Assembly (NCBI GenBank): GCA_003439945.1
Contig: QVRM01002377.1
Span: 372,001 to 436,000, forward strand
Source: Dermanyssus gallinae
Taxonomy: Eukaryota > Arthropoda > Arachnida > Mesostigmata > Dermanyssidae
DNA: 64,000 bases
Direction: 5' to 3'
Shown: positions 12,296 to 24,419 of the stretch, piece after piece
How the letters are laid out: each line of letters opens with the position of its first letter
Numbering within the stretch: position 1 is the first letter of the stretch
The notes under the pieces: model-generated
Seen by the model: only the letters and a program-made list of their open reading frames with translations
The model's database searches: none
What the model was told of the DNA's origin: nothing
Translations under genes and position numbers: made by a program

Positions 12296-14453
12296 TTTCG
12301 ACAGACAGCCTGCCCGAGCATCTGAAGTTGCCCGGTTTTGTTTAGCCCGTCCCTCAGCCGGAGCGCCAACAGCTGGACATTGAACCAATGCGGCTAGTTT
12401 CAGGACGTGCTAGAACTGCGTCTGATATAACCCGTTCAGCCAGCGGCGTTAAGCGGCTTTCTGCCAAAGTTTCTGCCGCTATTTTATTTATGTGTTGCGC
12501 AAAATGAGAAGGCAGGGGGGCATATCGGGAGAAACAAGGCTGAGCGACGTTTTTTTTTCTGCTAATAAGGAATACAAAAACATTTGCACCGCTACTCAAC
12601 TGTTTTTGGTGTGCATGCTAATTATGCTTGTGCTACTCCGCTGTTACTAGGTTGAACACGCTTATTGCAAGGCTTTCAACAGTCTCTTCATTCATTATAT
12701 ACTTTCCCCATTTTGTCTTCGTGTGGAAGTTTGTTTGATCAGGCAATATAGATGAGCTAGCTACTATTTAGCGTAGAGCCAGATGCACATGAGACGCATC
12801 AATGTCCACACGGTCCAATGAAACACATGCAGGTGCCCACAGACACATCACACGCGAGAAGCAAGCTTGCCTTAACTTCAACACGCAAATGCACTAGACG
12901 TGCTTATTTACTTAACTGCATAAATAAAACTGTTTCATGCAGCCAGAACGAGATGCTATTCATGTATTATATGTATATATACAATATATGTATGTCGATC
13001 AATTCACTCATCAAAAGATTATCAAGGGATATGGCATCGCTGGGCGTGCTCAATTCACGGCAAAATTATTGCAATTCGCGATTCTTTAGCTCTCATAAAG
13101 CGTGCTGATGGCACAACTTCCACATAGACCAGTGAGAAGACATTAGAGCACTTTTTAAACAAGCTTAACCCCTTATCAGTGTTTCAAGCCGAGCGAAGCT
13201 ACATACGAAGTTCCCTCAAAACCTATCATGCGATTGTTAATATACAAAGTGACGTAGATACTTCATTGAATAACTTAATCTAGCATCTTAAAAATCAAGT
13301 TGGTGTTTAGCAATACTCCGAACGGAATATCAATATTCGTCTATAAATTACTATCGGTGTTGTCCTGTCAGTCGCCGAGTTTTTCCTCACGCTCTTCCTA
13401 GGATTCAACAGTTCGGAATATATTACAAACAGCGATTGTGTGGTTAGCTCACAGAAGCGTAGTAAACTGCGGCCCAAAATGAGAAGTTGAAGTGGTCAAT
13501 ATTTTAGACTGCGTATTGCGCAAACCTAATAATGCCAACTTGTGCCACTCGATTGTCAGGAAATAGTTTGCTGCAACGGCAAGATCTAACTACTTAAGAC
13601 TCTGATATCACTTCTGTCTTTGAGACTCAAATAAAAAAATTAGGAAGGTTGTTTTCAATTCGAGACCATTTTCCGTTCCCTACGGGCTTGGAACTCCGTG
13701 AGGTATATCCTCAATGCACCGAGGGCAGGACATGTTGAGATATCTAGGGTTTCCTTAACAGTCCTTGTGGCAGCATGACCGCTGACTTTCAGCGGTATGG
13801 TTTATCATCTGTTCTCAATGAGCGCCGCTCAAAGAAAGTTCGAGGCAGAGGAGAAAAACAGGAGGTGCATAAGTTCGAGCCCCATCGTTGCACATTTGTA
13901 TTTATGGGGTCCGTCTTACGAAGCAATGCGAAATTAGTCCTGACCATACTATTACATGAACGCTAATTACGTAGACATATGGGCATTAGACTATCTGAAG
14001 AAAGCTTTTTTTGCAAAAAACAATGAGCTTGTTGGGGTCTTTAATAAAGCATTTTCGAACATAACACGGTCTGACTCTCCCCGGTGTGTGTGACCCCCGG
14101 AACTGCGTCTTCGACAGGTACCTTAGAAGGCCGGAGATGATACTTTATTGTTTATTTTTGCTTATATAGAACTATCCCAGGCCTAATTGGTTTCAGCCTC
14201 TTTTCGGCCCTTTGTAGGACTCTTTCGAAATTGTTCGGAAAAGTTGCATTCTTGTTTGGGCTCAACAACAAATCATGACAGCGTGAAATGGTCAAGCACA
14301 GAAGTCACCTAAGCGTGTAATTTTTTTTTATATGTAGCATATGTGATGTGATATTCATCAATATTAATACATCGAACATCTAACTGACGTTACCTTTTTA
14401 GCGAAAGCACCTTGCAACACACTAATTGCATCGCTATACTATACTAGTGTTTT

Positions 14454-14525
14454 CTAATACTCGTACTACCAATTGTCATGTATGCAGTGCCAGTATGGAG
14501 CCTCAACTTGAAAAATATGCAAAAT
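14454..14525 (+). pseudogene. Possible LINE RT thumb scrap
   Basis: Twenty-four codons read LVLPIVMYAVPVWSLNLKNM. This resembles the LINE thumb phrase seen at 26750 and 52060 (IMLYAVPxW) and the CR1 equivalent ('LVRPILEYAxPVW'). The match is short and the flanks do not extend it, so it may be a small relic or chance. Confidence 0.4.
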
Positions 14526-15025
14526 GTTCCAACATATGGCAGTGCGTGAGAGAGAACAGTTGACATAATGCAAGGTTTAGTTAGTCCGTCAGTGATCTGA
14601 TTATGTGGTCCATAATCTACTACCGGTCGACCTGCTCTACTTGCTGAAGGTTGCCATGCTGGGCTTAAAAAACACTCGGAACATTATTCCCTGTGATATT
14701 TCATTTGCTCTTGCTTTTTTGTTTCGTAGGATCTCGAGACGTGCCACAACATATATAGGGCCATTCGTCGAAAAAAGTCTAGTCAGTAAGCCCTTGCCTC
14801 TCGCTTGCCCGTTATATGGACTAGTATAACAGACAATATTCGCCCTATTACTTCTCTGCATTGTTTTACACGGATGGTCAAAAATGGCTACTCCCTAACA
14901 CATTTCGTCTCAGTTGATGCACACATGCTGCATGAAGCACACATTTGTGTTGTGTTTATGATTTGTGATACTTCATGATTGACTAAACGTATTTGACTGC
15001 TGTTCATGACTGACAGCAAATAACT

Positions 15026-15084
<59 letters not shown>

Positions 15085-15394
15085 GAGAACTAATACCTTG
15101 TGTTATGCAGTTCCAAACCACGTTTTGAATTTTGAAGTTCCAGTTATTTAATATGTAGTCTAAAAAATTGACAGGAAATATATCGATAAATTAAGAAAAC
15201 GGATGTAGTCTATGTCCATCTATTTAGCCACACATCAAAGCAAAAATGAAGTTGAGGATTTAATCATGTGTGATTCTTTGACTTGGTATCCATGAGGGGT
15301 CATGCACAACTTTCAGAGAAACACCATAGAGGCAAATAGTTTTATTGAAAGATTTCGTTGTAGAGCTTACACACACTTGGCACTAAAAACTATA
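14526..15394. other. AT-rich unannotated DNA
   Basis: Contains a long (AT)n array. The ORFs on both strands at 14605-14861 are not recognised. Confidence 0.45.
15034..15082. repeat. (AT)n microsatellite
   Basis: About 24 AT units. Confidence 0.95.
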
Positions 15395-15690
15395 TTGATT
15401 GATTGATTTATTCGCTTGATAAGTGTATGCACATATAAAACCTTTTTATATCAGGGACGCATAACGCTGCAAATATTAATTACCTATATTGTAGACCCTG
15501 TTTTTTTTGCCCTTACGTGTTGAGCACCTTCCATCGGGATAGCCTCTGTTTCGTAATCTCTACCTGTGACTTTTCTGCATCCTTGCCTAACCCTAGCGCC
15601 TCCCCTAATTCTAAATCTCTAGTTCCTCCCACTATATGTATATATGCAAAATATGTATATGCATGCTTATGGAAGGATGCAAATTATGTA
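15395..15690 (-). repeat. Dispersed repeat with GATT-type end, copy 1
   Basis: Shared blocks with 53528-53783 occur in the same order. They are (TTGA)n followed by TTTATTCGCTTG, then CTTTTTATATCAGG, then CCTTCCATCGGGATA with GTAATCTCTACCTG, then AAATATGTATATGC. The tetranucleotide run at the left edge looks like the tail of a LINE 3' end read from the opposite strand, so I place it on the minus strand by inference. The copies are diverged and carry several indels. Confidence 0.55.
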
Positions 15691-18600
15691 CGTAATAAGA
15701 CATTCATATTCCGTTAAACATGTTAGACGCTTCAAACGTTACGTTATTCCTAATTACAACAAAAACTGAACTTAGCGAGGCCATACGCACAGAAGTCATG
15801 TCATTCGTACAAGGTGAGCATGACCGTCCAACAGAATCCTGCTGCACACATGCATGCCCAGTTCAAAACGACACGACGACAGAAAAACGAGACAAACCGT
15901 CACATATGGAACCGTTCGGCAAAAGTCTACATGTCTAACACGTGCTAACCTCTGCGTCTATGCGAGGGCGACCGTTGAGATGAGAAGGCCTGTCGTGAAC
16001 GTCGTGTCTCACTTACAAAAATCAATTGGAAGAAAATGCGCAGCGGCAGCGGTCTCGAATGGCGAAAGCAGACCTTGAAGAATGAAAAGTTCTTTCGTGG
16101 CACCATTTGGAAAGTAGTTGCACCGATGACGAGCGATTGTGTGGCAGCACCGACCTCAATAGATGTCTCTTTGTGTGACCCTCTCGACCACACAAAAAGC
16201 GGTCCGGCAACGCTGCTGCTGCGGCTGCAGCTGCCGCCGTCACTCATCCATTCAATGGAAGGTCGCGTCCACTTGTCCAAGGATACGTCTGGACAGCTGG
16301 CCATGCACAGGCTCGCATACGCACGGACAGGCGGTAGCATTACTAACAGATGGCCTACTCACAGCGCTCTATTCTAGGTTCTACAAACGAACGATAATGC
16401 TTTGGATGCGGTGGACGAATACGACGAAAATAAATACTCAAATGAACGTTCAGTTTGAAATGCCTAGGAAATACGTACGTTCTCTGTGTAGCATAGTGAC
16501 AAGCGAAGGTGCCCCGCTCCCGCTCCTGTGAGTCACCACCCGCCACCAGTCAAGTATGGTGGTGCCAAGAGACGACAAAATCCCCACCTAAATATTTGTT
16601 AATTCTTTCGACGGATATAACTAACGTATAAACAGCGAACATACATTCAACTCAACATGATTGAATATGGCGATTGCACGCAATATTTGTCGCTATAGAA
16701 TAGCGAATTTCGTGGACAGTTTGTACCTTGCTGATGTAGTTATTTAACGCTATAGTAAATAAAGTTTGAATAGTAGCTGTGCTACCGCCACCAAATACGT
16801 ACATTATTTATCTCCACATTTGCCTTTATAATGTGAATATTAAAATGTAAGTTATAATAATAGGAATCGGATAATGGCACAGTCAATATTGTTGAAACGT
16901 TGCTGACATTTTAGTAATTGTACGATTTTTTGTACTGGTGGCAGCTCAGTTATTAGAATTTCATCCTATTTTAGTAAATTGATTTCATGGTATTTTAAAA
17001 AGGTGCGCTGTTTGTATTCCCATTTACAGTTTACCGCTAAATCGCATATATTTTTTATAAGTGTATATAATAAAGTGAATTTACGCAGTCACATACTCAT
17101 TTATACAAGTATGTACACAGTAAACGAGCGATCCAGCTCTTTAGTACGATGCAGCATTGTAGCAAGGAAACCCGACATTACTGTCGACCCCTCGTATGGC
17201 GGCTCCTATAATTTATGAATCAATTAAACTTCCTACAGGTCTTCACTTTGCAACACTTGCCAATACCCCCATCGATATAAAAACACTCACAGGGAAGAGA
17301 TACCTTACGCGGCCAGGTAGCGCAGTCTAAATATGCGGCAGCCGGAACAGTAAAGAATGACACTTGATTTTTTTTCTGGTCCGCGGTACAACAAAGAATG
17401 TCGCTTTACGTAGCCGCCGCATCCATCTAGGCACCAATAGTAAAAAGTCCGTCAACCCATATCTGCCTTAACCTCCTTAAAGTTGCAATAACGTATGGAG
17501 TTTGGTATCAATTGATCTATGTGAGAATGCCGTGATATATACTCATGTATCACTAAACCGAGACACCTTACCGCCGGAGAACAATCTACCGTATTGGCAC
17601 CCAATAGAAAACTATCGGATGAATATGATGCTGGCAAACGTAAACATCTCAATGGAGACGTAAGCTGCTGGAATACATTTAGGTTGCAACAAGTTGTTAG
17701 AGTACTTTTTGTCGAATATCATATTCAAATAGTTTTTTTCGGAATTTCTAACAACGCAGGACTCAGACAAATTCAAAGTCTCTATTTCGCTTGTGCATTT
17801 TGATGTGAACTTCTGGAAATCATAATCAATACTTACATTTATAGTAACGTTTTCCATAGGCAGTAAACGCCTTTACTTATCTAAACTGCTCTATGCTTAT
17901 CTCAAATGCGTATATATAGACTACCAAATTTCATTTCAAAAGCCATCGGGGCTCCTTTCGTTCTCCAATCCGCGGCCCCAATGTTCCAGTTTTGCTGGCA
18001 AACTTCCTAAGGGCTCTTTTAAAAACTTCATTCAGTTCCATGGCCGTGAAACACTTCCAGAGCTTCTTGGACTGCTCAATGGGTGTAGACCGTAAGCATC
18101 AACCTTATTTCTGCATGCAGCTCAAGGAAAGGGTTCGCATCTTGGAGCTTCTGTTCCGATAGCGGCAGCCATGCAGAAAGTGGGGCCAGCATGGTGCCTA
18201 TATAGTATAAATATACGTAGTATAGGAATGTCTCTATCAGTGCATGCAAAACATTTTTTAAAAATATTTGTTTTCATTTGGATACACCATTTAAACCAAG
18301 TGACACCAGTCTCACCCTAACTACGACGCAACTAAACACTTCGACGCTCGTAGATACGCTCATGTCTTTTTTCTTGTTTGTCTGACAGCATCTGATGGCC
18401 AGGCATCCCTTTCAATAGTAGTAATACTCAATCGGTGCTGCTGGAATAGAGATACTGCTGTTGCTACTGATACATTCTTTGCGGGTGTCCAGATTTCGTC
18501 CGGACGTTAGCCGCCTGTTGTGTTGGTTGGTGGTCGCTAGATTCGTCGCTATAGGGCACATGGCTGTGGCGATGCTGTGGGCGCCAGTGGGTGGACGCGG

Positions 18601-18906
18601 ATGGATCCGAGTAAAAGGATGGGCAGGTATTCCATCTTCTGAACGAAGAACAGAGTCCGCCGGCTGTCTCGGGTGCTGCCGCCCACATCTGAACCCGACT
18701 GCAAGACAAACAGGCAGCCAGCCAGCCATGCCATCTGTCGTCTATGCGAAATAATGCGTTCCAGCCAGCGGGGGCGGTATCACGGAGGCGACAACGGCGA
18801 CGCCGATAGTGACAGCGGCGGAAAAGAGTTACCAGCCGAATCTCGGCCCGAATCAGCGCAATCTCATTCATCCATCTTCATGAACAGGTGATAGTGATGA
18901 TGATGC

Positions 18907-18932
18907 TGGTGGTGGTGGTGGTGGTGGTGGTG
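18907..18932. repeat. (GGT)n trinucleotide repeat
   Basis: About eight GGT units, flanked by TGATGATGA-type repeats. Confidence 0.9.
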
Positions 18933-20090
18933 ATGTTTGTGTTGGTAGTGACGGTCCTAGTCGAAATCGTACCAGTCATCGGTGTAGCAGTTGTGGCAGC
19001 AGCATCCCACCGTGGTAGCAACAGTGTAGCTGGTTTCGCCTCTCACTCCGGGGGGCGTTGTTGGCCCCTGGGGGGAACTCCCCGGCTCAGGGCTGGCTGA
19101 GGCTGCCCATTTGAACAGGCCCACCGATTTATCTGACGACCCCGCCGTCTGCTCGCCACACTAAGCCGTTCTGATTTCCTTTTGCCAAAGGGAACTACTA
19201 ACCATTCCAACATACGAAAATAGCCTCTTCTCGACTGCAGCGTCAGCGAATGATCGTCGTTGCACTGGGTTTTGTTCCGTACGACCGTGACAAGGGTATA
19301 CATGAAACTGCTACTGAATGATCTGTTAGAACTTACTTACACCTGAGACGCCTCATGTTGTTAGCAGGAAGAGGCTTTTTCGGCGACCTTTACACTAATC
19401 GAGAAACTATTGAGATTTGTATTCTTCTGGAAACCTGCGTTTAAATTAACTTATTGAAAATTGCATGTTGAACAAAAGTCTAACATAACCAACGTTATTT
19501 CTGTTCACAAGACACCAAGGAACGCTCTAGATAATATGCATTAAGCCATTGCTTGCAAATATAGTTATCAGTATTCTAGTGTGAATTGTTGTGTCCACTG
19601 AGCTCATTTTCCTGAATACACCGAGGGGTCAAATCGGTTTTAAAATCTGCAATAAACTTTAGTATTGTTCTTAAACCCCTAATCAAGAGTTAGTTTCTTG
19701 TTTAAAGAAGTCAATTGAGTGAAGCGGATGCTTTCACTACCCTTTTATTCAATAGCTTGGGCACGCTTAATTCAGAACAATTGCTGTGTTTTATCTGGCG
19801 AATGAATGTGCACTCTATCATTCACCTGTACTGAGTCGATAACTATAGATCAAATTCGGGAGCAGTTTATCCTCAACGTGGACAGCACGTTGACTAAAGC
19901 TAAATAAGACAAATGATAGCTTTATAGTTAAGTTAATTACGCAGGTAATGTAACAAAGGGTGCACACTAGTGTAACAACTAAAACGACTGTCACGACTAC
20001 ATTTTTGTTATTTAGTCAGAATACTTCAATAATCGTGTTATTGTTGTTATATTGGTTTAAATTGTTGAAATATGTACATGTAATCTCGTA

Positions 20091-20115
20091 ATATATATAT
20101 ATATATATATATATA
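20091..20115. repeat. (AT)n microsatellite
   Basis: About 12 AT units. Confidence 0.95.
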
Positions 20116-20401
20116 GCGTCGAGGTAATGTCCTGTTCATTTACTGAGTATGTAACGTGGCGCCTACTGTAGTGCTACTTCGGACAGCTTTTTGACGAACC
20201 ACAATGCATGCAGAACAAACCAAACAAGAGAAAAAGGGAAACCACTTCACGCAACCAAAACTTGACAGGCGAGAACAGGCGGTGCTAAGGTTTTTTTTGT
20301 CGTGGACGTCCGCACGACCATAGCCTGGCTGAGCGTTGATTTACTCGTCACCACCAACTTTCAAAATGACCGTAGCGGCAATCAGCGAGCTGCTGCCGCA
20401 A

Positions 20402-21145
20402 TGAAGACGACGACGACGACGACGATGATGATAACAACAATAACAATAACAGAATCAACATCAACACGCCATGACGACGACGACGAGGATGACGACAACA
20501 ACGGCAGCAGCAACAACAACAACAGCAGCGGCGACAAGAGCCTTACGTACGCAAAGCTGCAAGTGACTCAGGTCTAAGCGGCGCGCCGCGCAGAGATGCC
20601 GTGGTTACGAGGTTGGTCGGCTGGCCAGATGACTGGCAGAATGACTTGTACGGCGTTTGCAGGCAAAGCACGCCATTCAACGACGAGGTGGTAGCAGCAG
20701 CAGCGGCAGCAGTGGCACTCGCTATGGCTAACGCATGAGTAAGGGTCTCCAGGGAACACTGTCTGTCCGATTGGCGGGCGGGCGGGCAGGGTGAGCCCAA
20801 GCAGACAGGCCGACCAACCGACCGACCGAACGTGGAACTGACAGTTTGTTTGAAGAAGACGTGGCCACCATACGGGCTTCAAACGGCAGCAGCAGCAGCA
20901 GCAGCAGCCGCCACAGTGACCTTTCGGCGAGTGGAGTGGCGGCGGCGACCGCCGCCGCCGCCAACAACGCCAATGACAGCATCTAATCTTAAAGTTCTTG
21001 TCGGACGGCTCCCGCGCGGCGAAAACAACGGTAAAAAATGAGCCCGTGACAATGCGAGAACAACAACAACAACAAGGCAACAACAACAACAACAGCAAGA
21101 GCAACAACAACAACAGCAAGAGCAACAACAACAACAACAAGGAAA
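20402..21145. repeat. Cluster of ACG, CAG, GCC and CAA trinucleotide repeats
   Basis: Successive blocks are (ACG)n near 20405-20428 and 20474-20487, CAG/CAA near 20503-20530, CAG near 20696-20712 and 20886-20908, GCC/GCG near 20937-20962, and CAA with AGCAAG spacers at about 21058-21145. Base composition is clearly GC-richer than the neighbouring DNA. Tracts like this occur in exons of regulatory proteins with Gln/Asn runs, but also in non-coding DNA. No splice-supported gene model can be drawn. Confidence 0.85.
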
Positions 21146-21246
21146 CAACAACAAGGCAACACGGTAAAGGAAAGCGAAAGCGAAAGATAATGGAGCAAAG
21201 CAGTTCCAGTAGGTTGTCTGGCAGCTCGCGACACTCAATACAGTAG
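20998..21246 (+). other. Low-complexity Gln/Asn-rich ORF, coding status unknown
   Basis: An 82-codon ORF begins ATGAGCGACGG-like at its in-frame start. It contains runs of Gln, Asn and SKSNNNN repeats, then a basic KGKRKRK stretch and a Ser-rich tail. A prion-like tract next to a nuclear-localisation-like basic cluster would be typical of a transcription-regulator exon, but all of this follows from the CAA repeat itself. No conserved domain is visible. I consider it more likely non-coding. Confidence 0.2.
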
Positions 21247-22529
21247 CACAGCTAACCGGATTGTCGTCGCTACTTGCCGCTGTTTACTGGCCGACGGCGG
21301 GAGCACGAACACGAGGCCGTTCACTCAAAGCTCTCCTGTACCTCACTTATCCGACCCTGTGCAGCCGTGTATGTCGCATATAGCTTACACGATACGTGCA
21401 ACAGAAATATACGCAACGGTGACGGACACAGAAACGCGTGTTAAGCATCCCAAAGCTTGCCCGGCTTTGCTGACTTATACAGTGCAAAATCCGAGCTTTG
21501 CCATGGCATGGAAATGACAATCGGCTCAATCATCATGAATAGCAAAACGCATATCAATGCCATTTCATAAACAGTTTGCTTTTAACAGTAATCGAGATCA
21601 CTCACCCTGGACGTGGTACTGAGGACACGCAAGTCAGTTCCAGTGACCAATTTGTTTTCTATTTGATTTTATGTGGAATATTTTAGGATTGGCGAGAAGG
21701 GTTATAATTTCTGGAAGAGCGTCTATGACGTGATCAGCAGTTGATTTACCTGTACAAAATGGAGAGGCTTGTTTTTAAATTGTGATACCGTTGACTTGAT
21801 GTATAATGCATTTATATACCAGATACACACATTAACTAAAAAGTTTGTACCTATAAGAAATGGAAAGTAAACACATATTACCAATTTACGCAAACATGTT
21901 CGCTCTCTGTCTCGCTCTCAATAGCTTATTGACCAGTAGCCAAATCTACAGAACGTAAAAACTGCGAAAGTCAACTAGAAGACTTCGTAGAGTGTAAAAA
22001 GTTAGCTTTCATGTCAATAATACAAAGTCGTTTTTTAGACAAGCACATAAACGAATAAATGGAAAGGAAAGCATTGCGGCTTCAAACATAGATCAAAAGG
22101 TCCTGATAGAAGACGATACAAATTATGCCATTATAGGCTAATTCTCGTTGGTGGGTTATGTACCGTAGGGGGATTTAGTTTCCGAAGGTTTCCCCGACGA
22201 TGTGACCTTACAGAAAAACTGCCTATACTTATTGACATTAAAATACAATGCTCTTACTAAAATCAAACAACTACACACCAAGTTTACTTAGTGTGTTCAA
22301 GCAGGTTCACTTCAGATTGTATCTCATCCATATTTTCTAAAAAAAAAAGACGTATCTCTGGTAATTTAACCCCTTTCTTTTATATTCAGTATGTCATATG
22401 AGAACGACACTGTGCCAAATGTTTTTCGGCAGTCAATCTCAACAGTAGTTCCTGGGCATGAGAAACCCTGAGGTAATTAAAGACCTGTAGCACAATCATC
22501 AATCGTCATCATTTTCTTTAAACTTAGGA
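21247..22529. other. Unannotated AT-rich DNA
   Basis: No ORF of note, no repeat match and no motif were recognised. Confidence 0.5.
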
Positions 22530-22538
22530 CCACGAGAG

Positions 22539-23819
22539 GTGCGCCAGGCGGCCCTCCCCACTTTTATGGGCAGCTTTGGTCTCCCCTCGGCTCGATCCTT
22601 GGCGGGCCCGGCCGTGGCTGCCTCGATGCATGCTACGTCGGAAAATGTCCAGCGCCTGCTCCCGCCGGCATCTCGGGCAATGTTCGAGGCGGCTCGTGAC
22701 GATATAGCGACTGGACTTCAAGCTTTATCGCCTGGTCCCGATATACCTGCCTGTCAGAGGGCCTGAGCCGAGAAGGCCTACGAAGCTTCGCTTAGTTCGC
22801 TGCTTGAAGAATGCGGTGATGACCAATCCACCCGGATATGCGTTGGCCTGAGAGTGGGAGCTGATTTGGTTGAGCCACACAGATGCTCTTGTGGCGAGCT
22901 TGTCGGGCGACTCGCTAGACACGGCCTGTCTTGCGCTCACACAGCGGGCCGGCGCCCAAGACACACTGCCCTCAATGAAATACTTGCACAATCGCTGCGG
23001 AGAGCGGGGGATTCTCTGCGTCCTGGAACCACCTGGGCTTTCAGGAGACGAGGGTAAGCGCCCCGACGGTATGACTTTTATACCCTTCTATAAGGGTCGT
23101 CGAAGGCCCACGAAGTTTCGCTTAGTTCGCTGCTTGAAGAATGCGGTGATGACCAATCCACCCGGATATGCGTTGGCCTGAGAGTGGGAGCTGATTTGGC
23201 TGAGCCACACAGATGCTCTTGTGGCGAGCCTGTCGGGCGACTCGCTAGACACGGCCTGTCTTGCGCTCACACAGCGGGCCGGCGCCCAAGACACACTGCC
23301 CTCAATGAAATACTTGCAAGATCGCTGCGGAGAGCGGGGGATTCCCTGCGTCCTGGAACCACCTGGGCTTTTAGGAGACGAGGGTAAGCGCCCCGACGGT
23401 ATGACTTGTATACCCTTCTATATGGGTCGTTCCCTGGTGTGGGATGCGACGGTGACCAATTCTCTGACCCCTTCTCTTGTCGGTCCCGGCGCGTCTCGCC
23501 CGGGGAGTTCCGCGAGTTGAAACCTCAAAGATAAGAAAGTATACGGACCTAAGTCGGGCGCACCACTTTTCGCCATGCGCGTTCGAGGCGATGGGTGGCC
23601 CTGGGCCCCTCACGGTAACATTGATCTCTCGGGTTGGCGGTGCGTTACAGCAAGCAACGATGGACAAGAGGGCGCACGCCTTCTTCTCCCAGCGACTCTC
23701 CCTGGAAATCGAAAGAGGTAACGCGACCTCAGTGCTCGGAACTATGAGAGACTGCATGGACCCGAATATTCGCGCCAGGGGGCGGGCAGGACTTCCTCAC
23801 GGGCATGAGCGATAGAGCG
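22539..23819 (+). pseudogene. LINE ORF2 C-terminal domain, frameshifted
   Basis: The knuckle [19 protein letters not shown] fits C-x-C...H-x4-C and is followed by [13 protein letters not shown] and then [21 protein letters not shown]. A CCHC motif, an RHxxxN box and a PD...D pair in that order resemble the restriction-like endonuclease of R2/R4-type LINEs, which cuts the target site. The last block reads TSKIRKYTDLSRAHHFSPCAFE and ends IERGNATSVLGTM, paralleled at 56140-56200 by LQRGNAASVEGSL. Frames change near 22985 and 23500. The endonuclease label is an inference from motif order, not from structure. Confidence 0.65.
22772..23431 (+). repeat. Tandem duplication, two 330-bp units
   Basis: Bases 22772-23101 and 23102-23431 are nearly identical, with only a scattering of substitutions, and match at an exact offset of 330. 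The duplication lies inside LINE ORF2 and repeats the CCHC-RH-RPD segment. The unit length is a multiple of three, so frame is kept. High identity against a heavily mutated background suggests it is young relative to the element. Confidence 0.9.
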
Positions 23820-23899
23820 GCTACGGCGCGCAGAAGGAGCAACTAGGTCGACTAGCAGCAACGTTGTGAATCATTATATATATTCTTCTAAATTATAAT

Positions 23900-24350
23900 A
23901 ATTATAAATTTCGGGGGGGAAAAAAGTTGACTGTATTAAACGCGTTCTTAACGTTCAACAAAATAAGAAGAACATAGTTGCGTGTTCCGCGAGATGCGGT
24001 GGAGCGCCCTTGCCAAAACCCAAATTAGGTGTCGGAGAGCACTCCGCGCCTTTAGCGCCGCGTTGAGTCTGTCAAGGGTCACGTATTTCACCATCTTTGC
24101 CGCTGCGTCGACGAGGCAAATAGCTCTGTACGAAAGTGGACCCCCAGGCCCGATGAGGTCGTAGGGACGAGTGCGGGTCGGGAGGCGTTCTACCTCTCAA
24201 GGAAGCGCCCCTCTCTCAAAAGGCATGTAGCCAGATACGTCAGGACCTTGGGGTGTTTTGTCACTATAAGATGCCATAAGCATCCAAAAAAGAGGACACC
24301 AATGCTGCTAGAGTCATAATCTCTACAGACACGTTAACATCTGGAGAAGA
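23900..24350 (-). mobile_element. R1-clade LINE RT fragment
   Basis: The reverse strand encodes RT fingers and motif A. It reads GGPLSYRAICLVDAAAKMVKY (R1 consensus 'GDPSSYRPICLLDTAGKxLE'), then LSDT-FGFWQGRST ('LSxxQFGFRxGRST'), then LLNVKNAFNTVNF ('LDVKNAFNSxxW', with the catalytic Asp replaced by Asn). Frameshifts and stops interrupt it. It starts where the neighbouring LINE's 3' end stops, in the opposite orientation, so the two probably inserted independently. Confidence 0.75.
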
Positions 24351-24419
24351 TACCGCCAAAGCACAACGGACGAAACACCCGCCTTCACCAGCCGAGCCTG
24401 TGTCGACTGAACCACCAAC

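Larger units (their letters stand above)
10191..14453. other. Unannotated region
   Basis: It holds two simple repeats listed separately and scattered chance ORFs. No protein similarity or structured repeat was recognised. Confidence 0.5.
15691..20401. other. Unannotated region
   Basis: It contains many overlapping ORFs at 15854-16546 and 18412-18891 but none with recognisable domains. A tRNA-like box-A phrase occurs at about 17310-17335 without a box B. Simple repeats are listed separately. Confidence 0.45.
22530..23885 (+). mobile_element. LINE with restriction-like C-terminus, 3' part
   Basis: This is the 3' half of ORF2 of the family seen better preserved at 54135-56270. In order it encodes a post-thumb segment (QAALPTFMGSFGLPSARSLAG, matching 'QATLPVSAGGLGVRTTKDMA' in the other copy), a CCHC knuckle with RPRHxxLN, KRPDGMT, and the C-terminal block with RHAFFSQRLSLEIERGNATS-like sequence. 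An AT-rich 3' end follows near 23870. There is one in-frame TGA at 22764 and at least two frameshifts. A deletion joins the post-thumb to the CCHC region, compared with the other copy. A 330-bp segment is tandemly duplicated. The 5' end is truncated. Confidence 0.8.

Noticed and set aside
12077..12388. Thr-rich 103-codon minus-strand ORF
   Set aside because: Its composition is entirely due to the (GTT)n tract.
13860..13900. TTCGAGCCCC near 13873 as a tRNA T arm
   Set aside because: A short GTGCA/TGCAC pairing exists but no other arm can be folded.
20574..21140. 188-codon Leu/Cys-rich minus-strand ORF
   Set aside because: It is the antisense of CAG and CAA repeats, with no domain or signal beyond low complexity.
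22772..23431. CRISPR-like array from the repeated blocks
   Set aside because: There are only two 330-bp copies in tandem, without spacers, and they lie inside a LINE ORF.
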